DNA of 64,000 bases from JAJDUF01 sp965238265 (GCA_965238265.1 OZ250185.1:3224001-3288000); one strand, 5' to 3'; positions 35,673-44,385 are shown, counted from the stretch's first letter. Numbers and translations are program-made. The notes: generated from the letters alone by a model not told the origin.

Positions 35673-35891
35673 ATGGACCCTTTCTTGCCGCTCCTGTGGC
35701 TCCTGTGGGCCGCTGCCGGAGCCGCGGTGCTCGGTGAAATCCTGGGCTGGCGTGCGCGACGGATGCAGCGCCGCTCGCGGTGGCAACGCCGGCTGCGCTG
35801 GGTTGCTGTCCTGTTTCTCGTGGCAGCGGTGCTCTGGCTCGGTGTCGTGGTGCTGGATTTCCTGGCCTTTGTGCGGTCACCGGAACCTTGA
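35673..35891 (+). CDS. Small membrane protein, two predicted TM segments
   Basis: 72-aa protein with hydrophobic segments at about residues 4-24 and 41-67 separated by an arginine-rich loop (WRARRMQRRSRWQRRLRW), which suggests a cytoplasmic loop by the positive-inside rule. No family is recognised. It is divergent from the thioredoxin-like remnant, about 100 bases away. The base composition and hydrophobic pattern support a real gene, but the ribosome-binding site is weak. Confidence 0.5.
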   Translation: MDPFLPLLWLLWAAAGAAVLGEILGWRARRMQRRSRWQRRLRWVAVLFLVAAVLWLGVVVLDFLAFVRSPEP

Positions 35892-36088
35892 TGCGCCGAT
35901 ACAGGCGCCCAGCGCAGGTTACAATCGGCTCCACTATCAGCAAGTTCGCGGCCGCACCCGTGGTCGGCCGCGCGATAACACGCTTGGTCCGCACTAACTA
36001 CCCGGTCTGCATCATCAAAGCTCCACCGGATCGCGCAGACGGGGCATGCCAACAATCCGCTGGGGTTTTATGACGCGCCAGGACGAGA

Positions 36089-37075
36089 GTGGCAAAGACC
36101 CGGCGGATCGTGCCGCATCGGCGGATCAGCCGTTCCCGTGGGCGGTGCTCACGGCCGAAGAGTTCGCCACCTGTCAGTTGGAGTGGGCCGCCGCCGAGCC
36201 ACCACCGGCGCGGCGCGGCCGACCGCCCCCGCCGGCCAGTGGGCGGAACACCACCGGCGGCAGCGGCAGCGGCAGCGGCAGCGGCAGCGTGGAATATCGT
36301 CGCGCTCGGCGATTGCCGCGACGTGCTGCCGATGTGTCGCTCTGAATCGGTAGACACGATCTTCGCCGATCCGCCGTACAATCTCCAGCTCAAGAAGGCG
36401 CTGATCCGGCCGAACCAAACGCTGGTCGAGTCGGTGGATGCGGAGTGGGATCAGTTCAACACCTTTCAAGACTACGACCAATTTACCTATCAGTGGCTCC
36501 GGGCGTGCCATCGCGTGCTGAAGCCAACGGGCGCGATCTGGGTGATGGGCACCTACCACAATATCTATCGCGTCGGGCGCCTCTTGCAAGACCTCGGGTT
36601 TTGGATCCTCAACGAGGTCTGCTGGATCAAGACCAACCCGATGCCCAATTTCCGCGGCTCCCGCTTCACGAATGCCCACGAAACGCTGATCTGGGCCAAG
36701 AAATCGGAGACGGCGAAAGGCTACACCTTCAATTATCAGGACATGAAGGCCGTCAATGGGGGTAAGCAGATGCGGAGCGATTGGGTGCTCCCCATCTGCA
36801 CCGGCAAGGAACGGCTGCGCGATACCAACGGCCGGAAAGCGCATCCAACGCAGAAGCCGGAGGGCGTGCTGGAGCGCGTTATTGCGGCGAGCACGCAGCC
36901 AGGACAGCTGATCCTGGACCCGTTCGCCGGCACCGGCACCACCGCCGCCGTCGCCGCCCGCCTGAACCGGCGGTGGCTGATGATCGAGCGCGAGCCAGCG
37001 TATGTCGAGCTGATGCGCGCGCGGCTGACCGCGCCACTTGGCCCGCCGCGGCCCCCGCCCCACCGGGGCAGGTAA
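36089..37075 (+). CDS. CcrM/HinfI-like DNA adenine (or N4-cytosine) methyltransferase, N-terminus uncertain
   Basis: Beta-class amino-methyltransferase: GDCRDVLPMC and the catalytic DPPYNL (36368) come first, the SAM-binding DPFAGTGTT (36917) last, with GKAHPTQKPEGVL between. Recognisable homology starts at WNIVALGDC near 36287. The open frame to 36089 upstream reads as low-complexity Arg/Ser/Ala and lacks protein-like character. An overlapping frame from ATG 36070 (MTRQDESGKDPADR, PWAVLTAEEFATCQLEW) looks more like a true N-terminus, so a +1 frame change probably lies near the GGCAGC repeat at 36259-36288. CcrM's C-terminal DNA-recognition extension is absent. No cognate nuclease is adjacent; the Uma2 gene is two genes on. 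Orphan methyltransferase is the simplest reading; specificity is unknown. Confidence 0.8.
   Translation: MAKTRRIVPHRRISRSRGRCSRPKSSPPVSWSGPPPSHHRRGAADRPRRPVGGTPPAAAAAAAAAAAWNIVALGDCRDVLPMCRSESVDTIFADPPYNLQLKKALIRPNQTLVESVDAEWDQFNTFQDYDQFTYQWLRACHRVLKPTGAIWVMGTYHNIYRVGRLLQDLGFWILNEVCWIKTNPMPNFRGSRFTNAHETLIWAKKSETAKGYTFNYQDMKAVNGGKQMRSDWVLPICTGKERLRDTNGRKAHPTQKPEGVLERVIAASTQPGQLILDPFAGTGTTAAVAARLNRRWLMIEREPAYVELMRARLTAPLGPPRPPPHRGR
36259..36288 (+). repeat. Hexanucleotide microsatellite (GGCAGC)5 inside methyltransferase gene
   Basis: Five perfect GGCAGC copies encode either Gly-Ser or Ala-Ala depending on frame and sit where the methyltransferase reading frame appears to shift. Six-base slippage keeps the frame, but loss or gain of part of a unit would not. 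Confidence 0.9.
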
Positions 37076-37089
37076 CCGGGTTGGACCGC

Positions 37090-37218
37090 GCCTCACCCCC
37101 CGGCCCCCTCTCTATCGCTCTGCGATAGAGAGGGGGAGTCTGCCACCCGTCATTGGATTCCCGCGTTCGCGGGAATCTGCCTCCCACCACTGGATTGCGG
37201 CTTTCGCCGCAATGACGG
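37090..37218. repeat. B-A-A repeat cluster with a 15-bp perfect hairpin
   Basis: CCCCCTCTCTATCGC (37104-37118) pairs perfectly with GCGATAGAGAGGGGG (37122-37136) around a 3-base loop. It is followed by type A palindromes at 37154-37176 and 37191-37218. The position after the methyltransferase stop suggests it may also terminate transcription. Confidence 0.8.
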
Positions 37219-37386
37219 TCTGTGCGGGGATTTTCGGCTTGTGCCGGAACGACGGGTGCGCCCGGCAGCCATACTCGGTACAATGAGCGCTGCTTAACTT
37301 GTGACAAGCTGACCGAGAGCGGTGTGTCTCGCCCTAGGAGCAGTGCCCGTTCTGACTAGGGGAGCACTTTCGAGGGAGTACACAGC

Positions 37387-37770
37387 ATGGCCAATACCGA
37401 GCGTCCGCCGGCTGGGGGTGGCACAGCCGCTGAGTCGTCAGCACCGGCGGCGCCACCGCAGCGCCTGCACCCACACGTTGATCCACCACGCTACGAGCAA
37501 CATCTCGATGAAGCACACGGTCTGGTGATTCGTCCCAAGGCGGGGGAGATCGTCGCTATTCCTGAGCACCAGATGTGGATGTTGGCAGTGAAGGACGAGT
37601 ATCGGACAAAGAGGGGCAAGTTGCTGCCGGCGGACACGGTGCTGCGTGAGGTGCGGGGCAGACGCCCCTACGCGCTGGTGGAGCTGTATCGCTTCATTCA
37701 TCCTGACGACAGTACCAAGGAGCAAAGCCCTCAGCGTCGCGGTGGCCGGCGCCGGCCACCGCAACGCTGA
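37387..37770 (+). CDS. Small basic protein of unknown function
   Basis: 127-aa protein, ATG 37387 with GGGAG nine bases upstream. A Pro/Ala-rich N-terminus (about 35 residues) is followed by a compact segment (EAHGLVIRPKAGEIVAIPEH, then MWMLAVKDEYRTKRGKLLPA) and an Arg-rich tail (QRRGGRRRPPQR). I recognise no family. The tail could bind nucleic acid, but that is only composition. It lies between two repeat clusters and is not obviously in an operon. Confidence 0.5.
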   Translation: MANTERPPAGGGTAAESSAPAAPPQRLHPHVDPPRYEQHLDEAHGLVIRPKAGEIVAIPEHQMWMLAVKDEYRTKRGKLLPADTVLREVRGRRPYALVELYRFIHPDDSTKEQSPQRRGGRRRPPQR

Positions 37771-37798
37771 GGCAGCCACGCGGAAATAACGGGCGTCC

Positions 37799-37826
37799 GG
37801 ATTGCGGCCTGCGCCGCAATGACGAG
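37799..37826. repeat. Type A palindrome
   Basis: ATTGCGGC/GCCGCAAT element ending in GACGAG, between the small basic gene and the Uma2 gene. Confidence 0.75.
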
Positions 37827-37938
37827 ACCGAGCCACTCACGAGACCCCGCGGCGCCGGCGCCCGGTCGGCTATACTACTGCTGCCGGGTCGTCTGACCTC
37901 GATACCGCGCGAACCGGCTGTCCGGCACGAGATCTCCG

Positions 37939-38724
37939 ATGGCAACCAGAACCGCCCTCCGCCCCCCCTCGCCCGGCACGTATGCTCACCTGGAGCCGCT
38001 GCCCGATCCGCCCCGGATACCCGATATGCAGCAACACCTCCGGATCGTGGCGTTCGACAGTGTCCTGCAAGCCTACTTTGCCCCGCGTGCCGACGTGCTG
38101 ATCTGTGGCGCGGGCTACCTCCGCCACGAGGCCGGCAATGACGCGGAGCGGCTGGCACCGGACTGCGTGGTGGCGTTCGGGGTCAACCCCGCCGCCATCG
38201 TGGCGCGCAACGGCTATGTGCTGAGCGAAGTGGGCCAGCCGCCGGACTTTGTGCTGGAAGTGGCCTCGCGCAGCACGGGGCGGCGCGATTATACGGTCAA
38301 GCGGGCCAGGTACGCCGGCTATGGTGTGAGGGAATACTGGCGGTTCGACCACACTGGGGGCCGGTACCACGATGTGGCGCTGGCCGGGGAGCGGCTGGTG
38401 GGCGGGGTGTACGAGCCGCTCCGGATCACGGAGGGGCCGGGGGGGCTGAAGTGGGGCCACAGCCCGGTGTTGGGGCTGGACCTGTGTTGGGACGAGGGCC
38501 ACCTGCGGTTATACGATCCGGTGGCCGGCGCGTATCTGCCCACCCCAACGGAGCTGCAAGCCCGGCACGCTGCCGAGCGGGCGGCCCGCTTGACTGCGGA
38601 AGATCGCGCCGCTGCCGAGCGCGACGCCCGCCAGTTGGCTGAAGCCCGCGCCACTGCCGCTGAAGCCCGCGCTACTGGCACTGAAGCGGAGTTGCGGCGG
38701 CTGCGGCGGCTGCAAGCGGAATAG
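37939..38724 (+). CDS. Uma2-family (DUF820) PD-(D/E)xK protein with coiled coil
   Basis: 261-aa protein of the Uma2/DUF820 group. LAPDCVVAFG, FVLEVASRST and KRARYAGYGVREYWRFD give the Asp, Glu-x-Ser-type and Lys/Tyr positions of the PD-(D/E)xK-like fold. The family is thought to be nuclease-like, and its cellular role is not established. The C-terminal 60 residues are an Ala/Glu/Arg-rich heptad region (RHAAERAARLTAEDRAAAER and onward), a coiled coil usual in this family. It stands alone after repeats; no partner is seen. The family often occurs in many copies in Cyanobacteria, Chloroflexi and Gemmata-type genomes. Confidence 0.85.
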   Translation: MATRTALRPPSPGTYAHLEPLPDPPRIPDMQQHLRIVAFDSVLQAYFAPRADVLICGAGYLRHEAGNDAERLAPDCVVAFGVNPAAIVARNGYVLSEVGQPPDFVLEVASRSTGRRDYTVKRARYAGYGVREYWRFDHTGGRYHDVALAGERLVGGVYEPLRITEGPGGLKWGHSPVLGLDLCWDEGHLRLYDPVAGAYLPTPTELQARHAAERAARLTAEDRAAAERDARQLAEARATAAEARATGTEAELRRLRRLQAE

Positions 38725-38777
38725 TCCCCGCGGCGCAAGGTTGCCGCAGCATGGCCCTCCCGCTCCGCAGGGGGACG

Positions 38778-38805
38778 TGGATTGCGGCTTCCGCCGCAAT
38801 GACGG
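38778..38805. repeat. Type A palindrome
   Basis: ATTGCGGC/GCCGCAAT element ending in ATGACGG, between the Uma2 gene and fabI. It falsely extends the fabI frame upstream. Confidence 0.8.
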
Positions 38806-38842
38806 ATGGGTGTTATTTTCGTGCCAATCACGGGAGGGAATG

Positions 38843-39610
38843 ATGTTACTCGAAGGTCGCACCGGGCTGATTGTCGGGCTGTCGGATAGGCACGGGTTTG
38901 CCTGGGCTATTGCTCAGGCCTTGGCCGGTGCCGGTGCCGCACTGGTCTTGAGCCACGAGGCCCGTCATGCCCGCCGCGCACCGGAATTGGCTGCCGACCT
39001 ACTGCGCGCTACCACGGTACAGCTCGATGTCACCGACGATGCCGGGATTACCGCAGCCTGCGAGCAGATCGGCGCGGAGCACGGCGGGCTGGACTTCTTG
39101 GTCCACGCGGTAGCCTTTGCGCCACCCCAAGCGCTCTTGGGTCGCTTTGTCGAGACGGAGCGGGAAGCGTTTCGTATTGCGCTGGACATCAGCACCTACT
39201 CGCTCATCGCCCTGGCCCGTGCGGCTGAGCCGCTGTTCGCGCAGCGCGGCGGCGGCAGTATCGTGACCCTCACCTACTACGGCGCGGAGAAAGCCGTGCT
39301 GGGATATAAGGTGATGGGGGTCGCCAAGGCGGCGCTGGAGGCCACAGTGCGTTATCTGGCTGCCGAGCTAGGGCCGGACAGCGTCCGCGTCAACGCGGTC
39401 TCCCCTGGGCCACACCGCACGATCTCCGCCCGTGGGATCCCCGGCTTCATGGACATGTACCGAGCGTTCCCGGAGCGGGCGCCGCTGCGGCGGCACATCG
39501 AGGGGGCCGACGTGGGCAACACGGTCCTCTACCTCTGTAGCGACCTCGCTCGCAGCGTGACCGGCGAAGTGATCCACGTAGACGCCGGCTACCACGCGAC
39601 GGGGATGTAG
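38843..39610 (+). CDS. fabI: Enoyl-[acyl-carrier-protein] reductase (FabI-type SDR)
   Basis: 255-aa NADH-dependent reductase of type II fatty acid synthesis, removing the double bond of enoyl-ACP. I start at ATG 38843, five bases after GGGAGG; the longer frame is repeat-derived. GLSDRHGFAWAIA is the FabI-style dinucleotide loop, HAVAFAP the substrate region, and Y155 with K162 (LGYKVMGVAKAALE) form the Y-x6-K pair typical of FabI rather than Y-x3-K of other SDRs. GPHRTISARGIPGF is the substrate-binding loop (the TLAASGI equivalent). No other fab genes are adjacent. Confidence 0.88.
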   Translation: MLLEGRTGLIVGLSDRHGFAWAIAQALAGAGAALVLSHEARHARRAPELAADLLRATTVQLDVTDDAGITAACEQIGAEHGGLDFLVHAVAFAPPQALLGRFVETEREAFRIALDISTYSLIALARAAEPLFAQRGGGSIVTLTYYGAEKAVLGYKVMGVAKAALEATVRYLAAELGPDSVRVNAVSPGPHRTISARGIPGFMDMYRAFPERAPLRRHIEGADVGNTVLYLCSDLARSVTGEVIHVDAGYHATGM

Positions 39611-39650
39611 CTGGGGGCTACTGGGGGCTACCGGCCCCCTCCGGATCGCA

Positions 39651-39795
39651 CCTAACCCCCTGACAGGCCAAAGCCGCACGGATAGCGCCAGGTGTGGTGC
39701 GGCTTTGGCCCGTCACCCGGCCCCTTCCCTCCAGGGAAGGGGAGTCTGCATGGTAACCAATCGCCCCTTTCCTTCAGGGAGGGGGTTGGGGGTAG
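39651..39795. repeat. Type B repeat region interrupted by a 14-bp-stem hairpin
   Basis: A type B element (CCTAACCCC...) is interrupted by a strong stem-loop: GGCCAAAGCCGCAC (39666-39679) pairs perfectly with GTGCGGCTTTGGCC (39697-39710) across a 17-base loop. A second type B hairpin is at about 39717-39742 and an inverted one at about 39765-39797. The stem-loop may terminate fabI transcription. Confidence 0.75.
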
Positions 39796-39810
39796 GTGTA
39801 GTACCGGCCC

Positions 39811-41622
39811 CTAGTAGCGGCTGGGAGCGTAGATGTCTTCGCCGCGGTGCAGCCGGAGCGCAATATCGTAGGTCTGCGTGGTCGCGCGGCGCGTCGGGCT
39901 GTGGGCTGCCTGCCAGCGCGCAATCGCCACGAGCACCTGCCAGCTTTCCTCGCGGCGCCCGACCGCGACCAAGTCGTGATAGAGCCGCAAGCCCTCCTCC
40001 AGCATTTGGAAGTCGTGGAAATTGGCATCCTCCCGCAGCACCGACCGGCCGAGGGCTGCCAGTAACGGCTGTGGCTCGTGACCGAGCGTGAGATAGCGGT
40101 AGACGACGGCTCCCGCCGCGTCCACCTGGGATTGCTGGTCACAGAGCGCGAGCAGCTTCGTGGTCAGCTCGTCCGGATCGGTCGGCTCGGCTGCCAGGAC
40201 ACGCTCGCTTGGCAGGTGGGCCGGCGGGATATTGAGGAATCTGCCCAGGTAGACCACCATCGCGCCATGCAGCACGCCGCGCGCCAGCTCTAGCGAGGGC
40301 GCCCGCTGGGCCATCTGGGCAACCGATTGGCAGTAGGTGAAGTGGTGCAGCACCGTGTCCCAATCACCGAACTCATTGCTGGTCGGGAAGCGAGTCAGCC
40401 GCAGCGCCGAGGCGTAGGCGACGGCTTGAGCCGCGTCGGCCAGCGCCATGCCCCCGCGGAAAGCGGCCATGAGCGCGTCAATGGCCGCTGCCGGGTCATC
40501 ATCGAGCAGGGTGTCTACCAGGGCAATGTCCCATTGCCCGGTCGGGGTCGCGTCAAGAGCAAGTGCCGCCGGGAGCTGTGCGCTCGCCGGCTCGACGAGA
40601 TCGAGCAGATTAACCGGATGCTGCCAGGAGTTGCGCTCCTCCTCGCGCGAGGAGGTGGCGATCTGCGGGACGATGTTGGGCAGGACCTCCGTAGCCTGCT
40701 CCCAGCCAACGAGGTCGAGCAGCTCGAAAGCCTTCGCAATCGTGTCGAGCACGTGGCTGAAGTCGCGGTAGTAGTGATCGGTGCCGGCAGCGCACAGCAT
40801 CGTCGCCACCTGCTGCGGCGTCGCGCCCTCGGTGATGGCTGTACGGAGCGTGCGCTCGGCCGCATCCGTACTCCGCACCTCGATAAACTCGCGGAACCAC
40901 GCCTGCAAGCGCTCAATGGATACCTGGCGCACCGACAGCGGCTCCAAGTCGAAGGTGGTGCGCTGGCCGTTCGCATCGGCTCCAACGCGGCGGACGCCGT
41001 GATAGAGGGCCAAGCACCGATCCTCCGGCGCCAGGTCCTCGAGGACGTGGGCCATGGCGGTGAGGATCGTCAGGCCGTCGCCCCAGCCATCGGCATTGCG
41101 ACTCGAGCCGAAGCGGAGGCCGTGGCGGGCCGCGCGTCCCACGATTGCGGCTGGCGGTGTAGCCAAGTCATGCAGCCCCAGCACGGCCTTCGCCTGTACT
41201 AGGGAGATATTCTGCTCTAGGCCCTCGTCGAGCCGCCCAAACCAGCGCTCGCGCTCCTCGTCCGCGTCGGCGCCGTTGGGGTAGACCCACACGTGGCCGG
41301 CCTCGATTTCTACCGGATAGGTACGCACGTTATCGGCGAAGAGATCAAACGTCCCGCCGCTCTGGAGATCGAACCGGGCATAGTGCCAGTGACAGGTGAG
41401 GACGCCATCTTTACAGGTGCCGCGGGCGAGGGGAAACCCCATATGGGGGCAGCGGTTATCCACCGCGTAGGCTTGCCCTTCATGCCAGAACACGGCAATG
41501 CCGTGTCGAGCGCCGATTGAAGTGCCGGCGACGGTGAGCGCACCGGCAGCCTGAAGCTCTGCAACGGTGCCAGCAGCGACCCTCGCAGCAGTGTCAACGG
41601 CCGGCGACGCAACGGCAACCAT
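39811..41622 (-). CDS. Rieske [2Fe-2S] domain protein with large helical C-terminal region
   Basis: 603-aa protein starting at ATG 41622 with AAAGGAG eight bases upstream; the longer frame begins in a repeat and is rejected. Residues 15-115 are a Rieske ferredoxin domain: C58-P-H60 and C77-H-W-H80 bind the cluster, as in dioxygenase ferredoxins. The remaining roughly 490 residues are alpha-helical and not recognised (for example GWGDGLTILTAMAHVLEDL and LCAAGTDHYYRDFSHVLDTI, with further His-rich segments). They could be a helical metal-binding or oxidase-like partner domain. Electron transfer to a fused catalytic region is a plausible inference. No reductase gene is adjacent. Confidence 0.78.
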   Translation of the reverse strand: MVAVASPAVDTAARVAAGTVAELQAAGALTVAGTSIGARHGIAVFWHEGQAYAVDNRCPHMGFPLARGTCKDGVLTCHWHYARFDLQSGGTFDLFADNVRTYPVEIEAGHVWVYPNGADADEERERWFGRLDEGLEQNISLVQAKAVLGLHDLATPPAAIVGRAARHGLRFGSSRNADGWGDGLTILTAMAHVLEDLAPEDRCLALYHGVRRVGADANGQRTTFDLEPLSVRQVSIERLQAWFREFIEVRSTDAAERTLRTAITEGATPQQVATMLCAAGTDHYYRDFSHVLDTIAKAFELLDLVGWEQATEVLPNIVPQIATSSREEERNSWQHPVNLLDLVEPASAQLPAALALDATPTGQWDIALVDTLLDDDPAAAIDALMAAFRGGMALADAAQAVAYASALRLTRFPTSNEFGDWDTVLHHFTYCQSVAQMAQRAPSLELARGVLHGAMVVYLGRFLNIPPAHLPSERVLAAEPTDPDELTTKLLALCDQQSQVDAAGAVVYRYLTLGHEPQPLLAALGRSVLREDANFHDFQMLEEGLRLYHDLVAVGRREESWQVLVAIARWQAAHSPTRRATTQTYDIALRLHRGEDIYAPSRY

Positions 41623-41641
41623 GATCCTCTCCTTTATTCCC

Positions 41642-41671
41642 CCGTCATTCCCGGGAAAGCGGGAATCCACC
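41642..41671. repeat. Type A palindrome (inverted orientation)
   Basis: CGTCATTCCCG...AAGCGGGAATCCACC lies just upstream of the Rieske gene start and creates a false N-terminal extension of that frame. Confidence 0.8.
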
Positions 41672-41870
41672 CCCGCTTAACACACCGTACCAGTCGGCAC
41701 TACGGCGTGTCATCTGCCAAAGGATGGACGTTGCCGGGCCGTCAGTCGTTGTCACTATCTACCACCTAGTAGATTGTAGCGACATATACAGAGTGTGCCA
41801 CGCCGGGGCCGCCTCGGCCGCTTGCACTAAGCCGGGAAGTGTAGTAGTCTGCCTGCAAAGCGAGGGTGAC

Positions 41871-42248
41871 ATGGCTAGTGAAGGGGCGGGCGGCCCGGCT
41901 GCGAAATACTGTCGGAACTGCGGGCAAGTCAATCCACGCGCCGCGGCGCTGTGCTCGCGCTGCGGCGGCACGACCTTCAGCGACGTGCCGGCTGACGAGG
42001 GCGTGCAGCAGGTTGCGGAAGAAGAACGAGAGCAGCAAGTATGGGGTGCCTTTGGGACGATTGTGCGCGTCATTGCCATCCTTGTCTGGATCGCGCTACT
42101 CAGTTTCTGGGGACCGCTGTATATGGTCGGGCCGGTCTGGAAGATTGCGGGGTGGGCACTCATCGGCGGCATCTACTTCTTTGTCCTGCACGATAGGGTT
42201 GTGGAGCTGATCGCCCGACTGCTCGGCCGGCAACCCGAGGAAGTGTAG
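41871..42248 (+). CDS. Zinc-ribbon plus membrane-segment protein
   Basis: 125-aa protein; ATG 41871 is chosen because CGAGGGTGAC precedes it and the zinc ribbon follows directly. YCRNCGQ and LCSRCGG form a four-cysteine zinc-ribbon typical of small membrane or secretion-associated proteins. A charged linker leads to two hydrophobic segments (VRVIAILVWIALLSFWGPLY and VWKIAGWALIGGIYFFVL). Topology suggests a cytoplasmic ribbon anchored to the membrane. Function unknown. Confidence 0.65.
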   Translation: MASEGAGGPAAKYCRNCGQVNPRAAALCSRCGGTTFSDVPADEGVQQVAEEEREQQVWGAFGTIVRVIAILVWIALLSFWGPLYMVGPVWKIAGWALIGGIYFFVLHDRVVELIARLLGRQPEEV

Positions 42249-42460
42249 GGCTACTCTCCTGCCGCGTGCGTCTCAAGGTAGAGACACAGCCGGCCGCACC
42301 TCCCGCGGAAGCGGCGCAGTTGCGCCATTTCCGACATGTCCCTCCCGTTCACCTATCCTTGCCGTCTATACTGCCTCCCGGCGCCCTCGCCTATCCCGCA
42401 TCATAGGCAGCAGACGCGCTGTAGACTAGGGATACACCCACCGCTCATACCGATACCGCT

Positions 42461-42546
42461 CGTCATTCCGGCGGAAGCCGGAATCCAGGCGCTTGGGGCA
42501 GCAGACAGCGTACCCGCTCTGGATTCCCGGGAAAGCGGGAATGACC
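42461..42546. repeat. Two type A palindromes in opposite orientation
   Basis: 42461-42488 (CGTCATTCCGGC/GCCGGAATCC) and 42519-42546 (GGATTCCCG/GCGGGAATGACC). They lie in a roughly 420-base gap (42249-42669) that otherwise shows no gene. Confidence 0.8.
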
Positions 42547-42669
42547 AGGAAAAGTCAACAGAACCTAGAAGACTGCGACGCTCTTGACGACGGGCCTTGG
42601 ACACGATGGAGCATCGCGCAGGTGTCTGCCGGAGCCGGATGTTTGCCTCGCTACCGAGCTAGAAGCCGT

Positions 42670-44385
42670 ATGACGCACGGAGCGCTGACTTCCCCCAAGG
42701 TCTGGGCCATCGGCGCCGTTGCGCTGGCCACGGTCCTGACGAGTGTTCCCTACGTCTACGGTGCGCTGTATGCGGACGCCCACCACCAATTCACCGGCGT
42801 TGTAGCCTGGCACGGCGACGTGTTCTATTACCTGGCCCAAATGCGCCAGTTCGGCACAGCGCTGCTCATTGCCAATCCGGTCACTCCTGAAATCCACGCC
42901 CCGGTCCTGTTCAATGGGTTGCTCGGACCACTCGGCTGGCTCGCGCAGTGGACGGGGTTGCCAACGCACGTCTGGTACCTGCACGTGCTCCGCGTCGGCG
43001 CCCTGGCAGCGATAGCGATGGCAGTGCTGGCGCTGGGGGCGACAGCCGGTCTATCGCGGCGCGCGCGCATTGTGGCGCTGCTGCTGGCGCTGTTTGCCAG
43101 CGGGTGGCGCTGGCTCGTCTGGGTGGCTCCGCCCGGCTCGCTCCTGGATGGACTGCCGTACTGGCGCAAGATCCATGAAGGGAGCACGCTGCAGCAAGCC
43201 ATGACGGTCCCGCACTTGGCCCTGGCGAGCGCCTTGGTCTGCGCGGTACTGCACTTCTTTTTGCGAGGCTACCAAACCGGCTCCCGGCGCTCCTATATCG
43301 CTGCCGGTGCAGCGTTAGCCTACTTGAGTAGCTTTCACCCGTTCGAGTTCCTGCCGCTTTGGGTGACATTGGGTCTCTTGACCGGATTGCTGGCGTTGGG
43401 CGCTAGAGTGCCGGTTGCCCCGGCCGGGGGTGGTGTAGCTAGAGCACGTCTTGTTGGGTTGGCCGGCGCGCCGCGCGTCTTGGAAGGCCTCTGCTGGCTC
43501 GTGCTGCTGCCCCTGCCGGTGCTGGCCTTCTTTGCAATCACGTCCCGGGCCAGCCCAATCCTCCAAAACGTCAGCACTCAGATGAGTGGTGGCCCCACAG
43601 AGGTCTTGTTCCTGCTCGTGTATTACGGCCCGCTGCTGCCCTTGACGCTGCTGATCCCCTTGCTGGCGCCAGGTTTGCAGAACGCCCAGGATGGCAGCGG
43701 GCCGCGCATAGCCCGCGCAACGCTCGTCGGGTGGGTCGTGATCGTGCTGCTGCTGGAGGTGTTCCCGGTGGTGCCCATGCCGTCGCATTTCCGGGTGGGC
43801 CTCCATTTGGTGTGTGCCATCCTCGCCGCCTGGCTGCTCGTTGACGCTTGGGCCGCTGCGCGCGCTCGTCGGTGGCTCGGTCTGCTCGCGCCGGCATTGC
43901 TCCTACTGCTGTCAAGCCCCTCCCTGCCGCTCTACTTGGAGCAGCTGATTGGCGATATCCGGTTGCACGCGCCAACGTTCTACCTGACCCGCGACGAGCA
44001 AGGGGCGCTGTCGTGGCTGGAGAGCACCGGGGCTGCACCCAATCCGACGGGAGCTTTGGTGGCACAGACCAAGCAGCCGGTAGTGCTGGCGGATAGCCCG
44101 GCCTTCAACATCTCTATCGCGCCGTATACGGGTGCGCGCCCGGTCCGCGGCCACAATGCGATGACTGTTCGCGTGCGCGAGAAGGACGCTGTAGTCAGGC
44201 GCTTTTTCAGCCCAGACACGCACCAGGAGGAGCGCCGTGCCATCGCCGCTCAACTGGGTATTACGCATGTCGTCGTGACAGCGGAGCGGCCCATCTTGCG
44301 CCGGATGATGGCTGCTGAGTGGCCGCTCGCCTTCGAGCACGGGAGTATCGGCATCTACGAGGTCCGCGGCGATGCCACAAGGTGA
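42670..44385 (+). CDS. Polytopic membrane protein, GT-C-like architecture (paralogue of next gene)
   Basis: 571 aa, starting at ATG 42670; the ribosome-binding site is weak and upstream codons are repeat-derived. About ten hydrophobic segments alternate with loops; an acidic DVFYYLAQM segment follows the first membrane span, as in GT-C glycosyltransferases and related polytopic enzymes. The C-terminal soluble region (AQLGITHVVVTAERPILRRM) resembles the end of the next protein (LEGLGVRFVLYRPGQG, then LTLWEVQPP), so the two are paralogues in tandem. Overlap with the next gene is 14 bases. A role in cell-envelope glycoconjugate assembly is an inference from architecture only. Confidence 0.7.
   Translation: MTHGALTSPKVWAIGAVALATVLTSVPYVYGALYADAHHQFTGVVAWHGDVFYYLAQMRQFGTALLIANPVTPEIHAPVLFNGLLGPLGWLAQWTGLPTHVWYLHVLRVGALAAIAMAVLALGATAGLSRRARIVALLLALFASGWRWLVWVAPPGSLLDGLPYWRKIHEGSTLQQAMTVPHLALASALVCAVLHFFLRGYQTGSRRSYIAAGAALAYLSSFHPFEFLPLWVTLGLLTGLLALGARVPVAPAGGGVARARLVGLAGAPRVLEGLCWLVLLPLPVLAFFAITSRASPILQNVSTQMSGGPTEVLFLLVYYGPLLPLTLLIPLLAPGLQNAQDGSGPRIARATLVGWVVIVLLLEVFPVVPMPSHFRVGLHLVCAILAAWLLVDAWAAARARRWLGLLAPALLLLLSSPSLPLYLEQLIGDIRLHAPTFYLTRDEQGALSWLESTGAAPNPTGALVAQTKQPVVLADSPAFNISIAPYTGARPVRGHNAMTVRVREKDAVVRRFFSPDTHQEERRAIAAQLGITHVVVTAERPILRRMMAAEWPLAFEHGSIGIYEVRGDATR

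Noticed and set aside
36089..36288. Alanine-rich upstream extension of the methyltransferase as a real N-terminal domain
   Set aside because: It is a low-complexity frame produced by the GGCAGC repeat; the alternative frame from 36070 looks more protein-like.
37090..37218. tRNA or riboswitch suggested by strong hairpins
   Set aside because: The hairpins belong to dispersed repeat families and show no cloverleaf or conserved aptamer.
40327..41202. A 291-codon plus-strand frame opposite the Rieske gene
   Set aside because: Arg/Gly/Val-rich shadow of a high-GC gene with no family resemblance.
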